From contig DASUWI010000088.1 of assembly GCA_036378495.1 (NCBI GenBank), positions 1 through 7,086 of the forward strand: DNA of 7,086 bases, read 5' to 3'. Below the pieces are notes generated by a model that saw only the letters and a list, made by a program, of their open reading frames with translations, was not told the DNA's origin and did no database searches. Below, in pieces: positions 1-5,606 of this stretch; position 1 is the first letter of the stretch, and every line of letters begins with the position of its first letter. A program made the translations under genes and the position numbers. Origin of the DNA: JAFALX01 sp036378495. Its GTDB lineage: Bacteria > Chloroflexota > Dormibacteria > Aeolococcales > Aeolococcaceae.

Positions 1-1
1 C

Positions 2-73
2 TACCATGACTGCCCTGTGGGATGCGGTGTGGGGGATGGGTTGTTCTCACGCACGCGGTCGGGCAGCCGGTGA
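2..73 (+). other. Possible 3' tail of an upstream gene (23 codons to a TGA)
   Basis: The reading frame that starts at base 2 is open from the window edge to a TGA at 71-73. That stop would overlap a GTG at 70-72 as GTGA and touch the ATG at 73 as TGATG, the same kind of junction seen at the four later gene borders. This makes it plausible that a previous operon gene ends here. Against it: the 23 residues (Cys-, Gly- and Ser-rich) resemble nothing I recognise, and third-position G/C is lower than in the genes that follow. The segment could equally be a short intergenic leader. I see no clear promoter or Shine-Dalgarno sequence in it. Confidence 0.25.
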
Positions 74-1266
74 TGAGAGTGCTGTGCACCTGCCTGCCCG
101 GGTTCGGCCACTTCCTGCCGATGCTTCCGCTCGCCCGCGCCCTCACCGCGGCCGGTCACGACGTGGCCTTCGCCAGCGCCGCTGACTTCTGCCCGCAGAT
201 GGAGCGAGAGGGGTTCGTCACGTTTCCGGCCGGCATCAGCCTCGCCGATCAGCTCGCGGAGGCGGCGAAGCGCTATCCGGAGCAGCACGCAATGCCGCAT
301 GGCCTGGAGCGCTTCTACACGTTCGTCCCGCGCATGCTCGCGGGCGTGGCGGCTCCGCCGCGCGCCGCCGATCTCATGCCGGTCGTTGACGAGTGGCGTC
401 CCGACGTCGTCGTTCACGACGAGGCCGACTTCGGCGCCCCTGTTGCCGCTGCCGCACACGACGTGCCGTACGCCGATCACGGCATGGGTGTGTTCCGTCC
501 CCTGCACATGGCGCGGCTCGCCGCCGAGGTGGCAGCGCCGCTCTGGCAGCGCTTCGGCGTGGACCTCGGTCCCTACGGCGGCCTCTTCCGTCACCTCTAC
601 CTCGACGTCTGCCCCCCGAGCCTGCAATCGGCGGAGATCGGCCAGGTGAAGACGGCGCGGCCGATGCAAAGCGCGCACATCGTGATGGGCGACCAGCGCC
701 TTCCGGACTGGATGCCGGCACTGCGTCCGGTTCCCACGATTTACGTCACACTTGGCACGATCTTCAACCAGAACCCGCGCGTGTTCACGACGGTGCTGGA
801 GTCGCTCGGCGACCAGGACTGCAACGTCATCGTCACGGTCGGGCCGGAGAACGATCCCGCGGTGCTCGGTCCCCAGCCCGGCCACGTGCACGTGGAGCGA
901 TTCATTCCCCAGGAGGCGCTGCTGCCGCACTGCGATCTCGTCATCAACCAGGGCGGTACCGCGATCCTCTCCATCCTCGCGCAGGGCCTCCCGCTGCTGG
1001 TGCTGCCCCAGGGCGCCAATCAGTTCTTCCACGCGCAAGCGTGCCTCCGGGCCGGCGTCGCGCGAGTCCTCAACCCTGGCGAGATCACCATCGACGCCGT
1101 GCGCCGCGACGTCGACGCCCTGTTGACGCACGCGGAGTACACGGCGGCCGCGCGCCGCACCGCCGCCGAGATCGATGCCATGCCAGGCCCGGATGGCGGC
1201 GTCCGCCTGCTGGAGGTGCTCGTCGCCGAGGGACGGGCTGCCGCCGGCGAAGCGGTGACGAGTTGA
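73..1266 (+). CDS. GT1/MGT-family (UDP-glucuronosyl/glucosyltransferase-like) glycosyltransferase
   Basis: This 397-residue protein has the two-Rossmann-domain GT-B architecture of macrolide- and UDP-glycosyltransferases, which move a sugar from a nucleotide donor onto a small-molecule acceptor in the cytoplasm. Seen: the N-terminal strand-loop PGFGHFLPMLPLARAL, whose His13 matches the catalytic-base His of the family; the middle YVTLGTIFNQNP segment that opens the C-terminal domain (from about residue 220); and the donor-binding block from HCDLVINQGG to LPQGANQ (about residues 286-317). In that block the usual HxGxGT His is Asn292 and the usual Asp of the terminal DQ pair is Asn316, so donor use may be unusual. 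ATG 73 is chosen because MRVLCTCLPGFGH is a normal family N terminus. GTG 70 would add one residue, and ATG 22 would add 17 unlikely residues. No strong Shine-Dalgarno is visible. Its stop overlaps the aminotransferase start. Likely role (inference): glycosylation of the cluster product. The family call is strong; substrate unknown. Confidence 0.9.
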   Translation: MRVLCTCLPGFGHFLPMLPLARALTAAGHDVAFASAADFCPQMEREGFVTFPAGISLADQLAEAAKRYPEQHAMPHGLERFYTFVPRMLAGVAAPPRAADLMPVVDEWRPDVVVHDEADFGAPVAAAAHDVPYADHGMGVFRPLHMARLAAEVAAPLWQRFGVDLGPYGGLFRHLYLDVCPPSLQSAEIGQVKTARPMQSAHIVMGDQRLPDWMPALRPVPTIYVTLGTIFNQNPRVFTTVLESLGDQDCNVIVTVGPENDPAVLGPQPGHVHVERFIPQEALLPHCDLVINQGGTAILSILAQGLPLLVLPQGANQFFHAQACLRAGVARVLNPGEITIDAVRRDVDALLTHAEYTAAARRTAAEIDAMPGPDGGVRLLEVLVAEGRAAAGEAVTS

Positions 1267-2654
1267 CCGAGGTGCTCGCCGGCGCACCGGCGCTCGGTGA
1301 TCTGGACGAGGCGCTCCTGCCCCAGGTGCGCACCGAGATCCCCGGGCCTCGCTCGGCGGAGCTGTGGGAACGCGACGCCCGTCATCACGCGAGCAACTCG
1401 TCGCTGCCCGCGCAGTCACTGCGGCTCGTCGTCCACGACGCATCCGGCGCGCTCGTCCGCGACGTCGACGGCAACGTGTTCATCGATCTCTGCTCCGGCA
1501 TCGTGGTCACCAACGCGGGACACGCGCCGCCTGCCGTCGTGGCCGCGCTGAGCCAGGAAGCCGGCCGCCTGATGCACTTCTTCGACTTCGCCACCGAGCC
1601 GCGCGCCCGGTTCTTCGAGGCATTGGCACAAACGCTGCCCCCGAGCCTCGACACCTTCCAGATGTACACGACCGGTGCGGAGGCCGTCGAGGCGGCGATG
1701 CGACTGGCCAAGTCCTACACCGGCAGGTACGAGTTCATCTCCTTCTACCAGGCGTGGCACGGCCGCACGCTCGCCGCCATGTCGCTGATGGGCGGGTTCC
1801 CCTTGAAACACGGCTACGGTCCATTCCCGCCCGGGTTTCTGCACAGTCCCAACGCCTACTGCTATCGCTGCCCGCTCGGTCTGACGCGCGAGACCTGCGA
1901 GGTCGCGTGCGCGCGCTTCATCGACCGCGTCTACGAGCAGGAGAGCGAGCGCAGGCTCGCTGCCGTGATCATCGAACCGGTGCAGGGAGTCGGCGGTGCC
2001 ATCGAGCATCCGCGAGAGTTTCTCGAGCACATGCGCGCGTTCTGTGACCGCACCGGCGCGCTGCTGATCTTCGACGAGATCCTCTGCGGCGCCGGGCGAA
2101 CCGGGACGATGTGGGCGTTCGAGCACTCGGGCGTGGTCCCCGACGTGCTCATAGCCGGCAAGGGACTGGCGTCGGGGTATCCGGTGTCGCTGCTGGCGTC
2201 GCGGCGCGAGATCCTCGACAAGCCGCCGTTCGGCCAGCCCGGCGCGGGTGCCTCCACGTTCGCCAGCGGCAACCTCGCGTGCGCGGCGGGGGCCGCCACC
2301 CTCGGCCTCCTCGCGGACGGCACGGTCCTCGAGAACACGCGCCGCGTGGGACGATCGATGCTCGCCGCGCTGCGGTCGGTGCAGGAGCGCCACCCGATCG
2401 TGGGCGACGTCCGGGGAGTCGGGCTGCTGCTGGCAGTGGAGCTGGTGCGCGATAGGGCGACAAAGGAGCCCCTCCCGCAGCCGCTGGCGCGCAGGCTGCT
2501 CCGGGCGCTGGCGCAGCGGGGCGTCCTCGCCGCGGGCGGCAGTCACGTCGTGCGCATCACTCCGCCGCTCGTCATCAGCGAGCGGCTGGCCCTGCGCGCG
2601 GTGGAGCTCTTCGAGGAGGCGCTTGGCGAACTGGAAGCGGAGCTGGCGGCGTGA
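1263..2654 (+). CDS. Class III PLP-dependent aminotransferase with four-cysteine insert
   Basis: This 463-residue protein has the usual length for class III (omega-amino acid, GABA/ornithine-type) aminotransferases, which move an amino group between an amine donor and a carbonyl through PLP. Seen: FIDLCSGIVVTNAGH near the N terminus; MYTTGAEAVEAAMRLAK (PLP-phosphate region); YQAWHGRT; IIEPVQGVGG; LIFDEILCGAGRTG with Asp271 for the PLP pyridine nitrogen; LIAGKGLASGYP with Schiff-base Lys300; and STFASGNLACAAGAATL. A Cys cluster (C200, C203, C212, C216, beginning CYRCPLG) sits mid-protein, as in a GABA-aminotransferase-like subgroup; the pig enzyme carries a 2Fe-2S cluster at a CxxC pair. The TTG at 1263 overlaps the glycosyltransferase stop as TTGA. 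The next option is GTG 1272, and no ATG lies nearby in frame. An open stretch of the same frame upstream of 1263 is a shadow of the glycosyltransferase. Likely role (inference): making or removing an amine on a building block for the adjacent NRPS. Exact substrate not readable. Confidence 0.93.
   Translation: MTEVLAGAPALGDLDEALLPQVRTEIPGPRSAELWERDARHHASNSSLPAQSLRLVVHDASGALVRDVDGNVFIDLCSGIVVTNAGHAPPAVVAALSQEAGRLMHFFDFATEPRARFFEALAQTLPPSLDTFQMYTTGAEAVEAAMRLAKSYTGRYEFISFYQAWHGRTLAAMSLMGGFPLKHGYGPFPPGFLHSPNAYCYRCPLGLTRETCEVACARFIDRVYEQESERRLAAVIIEPVQGVGGAIEHPREFLEHMRAFCDRTGALLIFDEILCGAGRTGTMWAFEHSGVVPDVLIAGKGLASGYPVSLLASRREILDKPPFGQPGAGASTFASGNLACAAGAATLGLLADGTVLENTRRVGRSMLAALRSVQERHPIVGDVRGVGLLLAVELVRDRATKEPLPQPLARRLLRALAQRGVLAAGGSHVVRITPPLVISERLALRAVELFEEALGELEAELAA
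2639..2642 (+). promoter_or_regulatory. Shine-Dalgarno-like GGAG for the VOC gene
   Basis: GGAG lies eight bases before the GTG at 2651, inside the last codons of the aminotransferase. It supports GTG 2651 as the true start and independent ribosome entry alongside coupling through the GTGA overlap. Confidence 0.5.
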
Positions 2655-3130
2655 CCGCGGCGTCCGAGACCAGGGCCTCCGCGCTGTGCGCCGTGCATCA
2701 CGTGGGTGTCTCGGTCGCCGACCTGGAGCGGTCGATCGCCTTCTGGCAGCGGCTGCTGGGCACGTCGCCGCGCAACCGCCAGCTCCTCGACGGGCCGATG
2801 GTAGGAGTTCTCGTGGGCTACGAGGGCGTGCGGATCGACTCCTGCTGGTTCGACCTGCCCGGCGGCACGGCACTCGAGCTGCTGCAGTACCTCGACCGGC
2901 CCGAGCCGCCGTATGAGGAGGGCACGGCGCACCCCGGCAACGTCCATCTCTGCCTGGAGGTCGAGGACATGGCCCAGGCCCACGCCCACGCCGTCGCCTG
3001 CGGCGCGCGCCCTGTCAGCCCAGAGCCGATCCGCGTGGCTCGAGGCCCTCGGGCCGGGACCGAGGTCGCCTACCTGCGCAACCCGGACGGCGTCACGATC
3101 GAGCTCCACCGTCCGGCCCCTGTGTCGTGA
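2651..3130 (+). CDS. VOC-superfamily metalloprotein (glyoxalase / methylmalonyl-CoA epimerase-like)
   Basis: This 159-residue protein has the paired beta-alpha-beta-beta-beta repeats of the vicinal oxygen chelate fold. Repeat one begins VHHVGVSVADLERSIAFW; repeat two begins with HPGNVHLCLEVEDMAQA and ends with YLRNPDGVTIEL. The four expected metal-ligand positions are filled: His17, Glu76 (in TALELLQYL), His99 and Glu151. This is the pattern of glyoxalase I and methylmalonyl-CoA epimerase, so an active divalent-metal enzyme is more likely than a ligand-binding resistance protein that has lost its metal. Family reactions include isomerisation, epimerisation and dioxygenation; which applies here cannot be read. 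GTG 2651 overlaps the previous stop as GTGA and has a GGAG upstream. The position between the aminotransferase and the hydrolase suggests action on a precursor or carrier-bound or CoA-bound intermediate (inference). Confidence 0.88.
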   Translation: MTAASETRASALCAVHHVGVSVADLERSIAFWQRLLGTSPRNRQLLDGPMVGVLVGYEGVRIDSCWFDLPGGTALELLQYLDRPEPPYEEGTAHPGNVHLCLEVEDMAQAHAHAVACGARPVSPEPIRVARGPRAGTEVAYLRNPDGVTIELHRPAPVS

Positions 3131-4110
3131 GCACCTCTGAGGTCAGGCTCGTCCTGCTCGGGACCGCGGGGGGGCCGCTGCCGTCGCCGGTCCGCTCGGG
3201 GATTGCGCAGGCCGTCGTCGCCGGCGACCGCGTGTACCTGGTCGACTGCGGCAGCGGAGTCACGCGGCAGCTGCGCCGCGCCAAGCTGCTCAAGAACCTG
3301 CACGCGGTCTTCCTCACCCACCTCCACTCGGACCACGACTGCGACTACTTCAATCTGTTCCTGCTGGGCTGGCCGATCCTGCAGTGGAACCCGGCGGTGA
3401 GCGTGTACGGCCCGGGGCGCGCCGGCAGACTCCCCGACGATTGCGACCCCGCCGAGACGGGCGCGGCGGCGCCGGTCGTCAGTCCCGAAAACCCGACGCC
3501 CGGCCTGGCGGATCTCACGCGTCTGCAGATCGACGCTCACGCCTACGACCTCAACGTGCGCATGCGCGAGACCGGACGTGCCGACCTCACCAAGCTGATC
3601 GACACGCATGAGATCGAGCTGCCACCGGACGCGCATGCGCGCCACAACGGCGCAAGGCCGTCGACGCCGATCCCCGTCTTCGCTGACGATCGCGTTCGCG
3701 TCACCGCCGTTCTGGTGAACCACGGGCCGGTCTTCCCGTCGTTCGCGTTTCGCTTCGATACCGACTCCGGCGCGATCGTGATCTCCGGTGACACGGCGCC
3801 GTGCGCCGGCCTCATCTCGCTCGCCTCCGGCGCCGATGTGCTGGTGCACGAGGTCTACGACGACACCGGCACGACGGATCGCGGCGGCGATGGCAGCAGG
3901 GAGTCGCGCCTGCGCGATCGCCATCTCCTTGACGCGCACACACCGCTGAGCCGGGTTGGCGAGGTCGCCTCCCGGGCGCGCGTGCGCCGGCTGGTGCTGA
4001 CCCACTTCATTCCCGGTGACGACGTGCTGCCGGACGAGCACTGGGTGCGCGGGGCGGCGTTCGACGGTGAGGTGATCGTCGGACGCGACCTGGCGGAGGT
4101 CGCGCTGTGA
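3127..4110 (+). CDS. Metallo-beta-lactamase-fold hydrolase (RNase Z-like family)
   Basis: This 327-residue cytoplasmic protein has a complete MBL-fold dinuclear metal site: His65, His67, Asp69 and His70 in THLHSDHDCDYF, then His199 (VNHGPVF), Asp222 (ISGDTAPC) and His293 (LTHFIPGD). The N terminus (VRLVLLGTAGGPLPS, then VYLVDCGSGVTRQL) is the usual opening strand-turn of RNase Z-like members. There is no signal peptide, so it is not a secreted beta-lactamase. About 80-90 residues between the HxHxDH motif and His199 form an insert that probably shapes the substrate pocket (PENPTPGLADLTRLQ, then AYDLNVRMRETGR). The 23-residue His-to-Asp spacing is shorter than in true tRNA-processing RNase Z. 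GTG 3127 overlaps the VOC stop as GTGA; no good Shine-Dalgarno is visible, so translation probably depends on coupling. Possible roles (inference): thioester, ester or lactone hydrolysis in the pathway, or removal of misprimed intermediates from the NRPS. Family sure, role not. Confidence 0.9.
   Translation: MSTSEVRLVLLGTAGGPLPSPVRSGIAQAVVAGDRVYLVDCGSGVTRQLRRAKLLKNLHAVFLTHLHSDHDCDYFNLFLLGWPILQWNPAVSVYGPGRAGRLPDDCDPAETGAAAPVVSPENPTPGLADLTRLQIDAHAYDLNVRMRETGRADLTKLIDTHEIELPPDAHARHNGARPSTPIPVFADDRVRVTAVLVNHGPVFPSFAFRFDTDSGAIVISGDTAPCAGLISLASGADVLVHEVYDDTGTTDRGGDGSRESRLRDRHLLDAHTPLSRVGEVASRARVRRLVLTHFIPGDDVLPDEHWVRGAAFDGEVIVGRDLAEVAL
4095..4099 (+). promoter_or_regulatory. Strong Shine-Dalgarno GGAGG for the NRPS gene
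   Basis: GGAGG sits seven bases before GTG 4107, within the end of the hydrolase gene. It is the best ribosome binding site in the window and decides the NRPS start. Confidence 0.65.
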
Positions 4111-5606
4111 CCCTCGACGCGATCGTCGTGTCGCAGGCGCGGCGCACGCCGGACGCGATCGCGCTCCGGCACGCCGGCGATGAACTCTCGTACGCGGACC
4201 TGGTGGCACGCGCAGCCCGCCTCGCGGCGCGGCTTCAGGCACTCGGGGTCGCGCCTGACGTCCCGGTGGCGATCAGCGGACATCGCGGTGCGCCGATCGC
4301 CTGGGGGCTTCTCGGCATCCTCATGTCGGGAGGGGCATGCCTGCCGCTCGACCCGGCGCAGCCGGAGGCCCGCCTGCGCGCCATGCTCGACGACGCCAAG
4401 CCCGCCGCCCTCCTGACGGCAATCGGAGCGCCGGAGCTTCCGTTCGCGGGCCCGGTGGTCGCGCTGGACCGTGACGAGTGGACCGAGGGAGACGAGACCA
4501 GCCGCGCCGAGCCGCGCTCAAGCCCCGACACGCTGGCCTACATCCTCTACACCTCGGGCTCGACGGGCGAGCCCAAGGGAGTGATGCTCCCGCATCGCAG
4601 CCTCGTTCATCACGCGCGTGCGGTCACCACGCTGTACGGCCTTCGCCCCGGAGATCGCGTGGCGCAGTTCACCTCGATAGGGTTCGACGTCAGCATCGAG
4701 GAGCTGTTCCCGACGTGGGCCGCCGGTGCCACAGTCGTGCCGCGCCCCGACGACGTGCCCATCCTGGGACGGGAATGGCTGCGCTGGCTGGCCGGCGAGC
4801 GCATCACGATCCTCAACCTGCCCACCGCGTACTGGCACGAATGGGTGCAGGACCTGCAGCGGCTGGGCGAGCGTCCTCCGGAGTCGCTGCGCCTCGTCAT
4901 CGCGGGCGGGGAGCGGGCCCTCGGGCCGGCGTACCGCGCCTGGCAGCGCCTCGGTGGCGAGCACGTGCGCTGGATCAACGCCTACGGACCCGCCGAATGC
5001 GGGCCGATCGCGACGGCGTTCGAGCCGGATCCGGTACGGCCGTGGCCTGAGGACCGTGACCCGCCGATCGGCCGGCCGGTGGGCGAGACGACGCTTCGGG
5101 TCGTCGACAGCGCGGGGCGAGCGGTGGATCCCGGCGGCACCGGCGAGCTCTGGATCGGCGGACCCGGCCTGGCGCGCGGCTATGTGAACCGGCCGGAGCT
5201 CACCGGGGAACGCTTCGTCCGCGACCCGGAAAGTGGCGCGCGCGTGTACCGCACCGGAGACCTGGTCCGCGTCCTCGACGGTGGCGAGCTCGAGTACGCC
5301 GGGCGCAGCGACGGTCAGGTGAAGATCCGCGGCTTTCGCGTCGAGCCCCAGGAGGTGGAGAGCGCGCTCGCGCGCCATCCGGAGATGGCCGGGGTCGCGG
5401 TGGTCGCGCACCAGGCTCGCTCCGGCTCCCGGCAGCTCATCGCCTATGTGGTTCCGGCCGAGGGGTGCACCCCGACGGCCTCGGAGCTGCGCCGGTTCCT
5501 CGGCGCGACGCTGCCGCCGCAGATGCTGCCGGCGGCGTTCGTGCCGCTGGCAGAGCTGCCGCTGACCCCCAACGGCAAGGTGGACCGCGACGGGCTTCCG
5601 GTTCCC
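4107..5606 (+). other. NRPS adenylation (A) domain
   Basis: Core motifs in order (residues counted from GTG 4107): A1 LSYADL; A2 LMSGGACLPLD; A3 phosphate loop YTSGSTGEPKG (148-158); A4 FDVSIEE (Asp194, the residue that binds the substrate alpha-amino group); A5 NAYGPAE (291-297); A6 GELWIGGPGLARGY; A7 YRTGDL; A8 GRSDGQVKIRGFR; A10 NGKVDR with catalytic Lys491. The pocket residues aligned by hand to GrsA positions 235/236/239/278/299/301/322/330/331/517 read D-V-E-N-V-A-A-P-I-K (D194, V195, E198, N237, V264, A266, A292, P300, I301, K491). The Asp fits an alpha-amino acid. The side-chain preference is not clear; five positions agree with the known valine code DFESTAAVYK. Confidence 0.93.

Noticed and set aside
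22..72. Earlier ATG start for the glycosyltransferase at base 22
   Set aside because: It would add 17 residues not typical of the family before the beta-strand that normally opens these proteins; codon use in this stretch is also poorer in third-position G/C.
393..1262. In-frame N-terminal extension of the aminotransferase (about 290 codons)
   Set aside because: The extension is an out-of-frame reading of the glycosyltransferase with Arg/Pro-rich junk composition. The real protein starts at TTG 1263 (or GTG 1272), giving the normal family length.
1..1443. Long open frame on the minus strand (about 480 codons)
   Set aside because: It mirrors the glycosyltransferase and the start of the aminotransferase, is Arg/His-rich with no recognisable motif, and is a side effect of high GC content.
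1416..2873. Long open frame on the minus strand (about 485 codons)
   Set aside because: It lies opposite the aminotransferase, which has all catalytic motifs; the antisense translation is low-complexity Arg/Ala/Gly-rich.
3070..4242. Minus-strand open frame of about 390 codons opposite the hydrolase gene
   Set aside because: The + strand holds an intact metallo-beta-lactamase fold with all metal ligands; the antisense translation has no motif.
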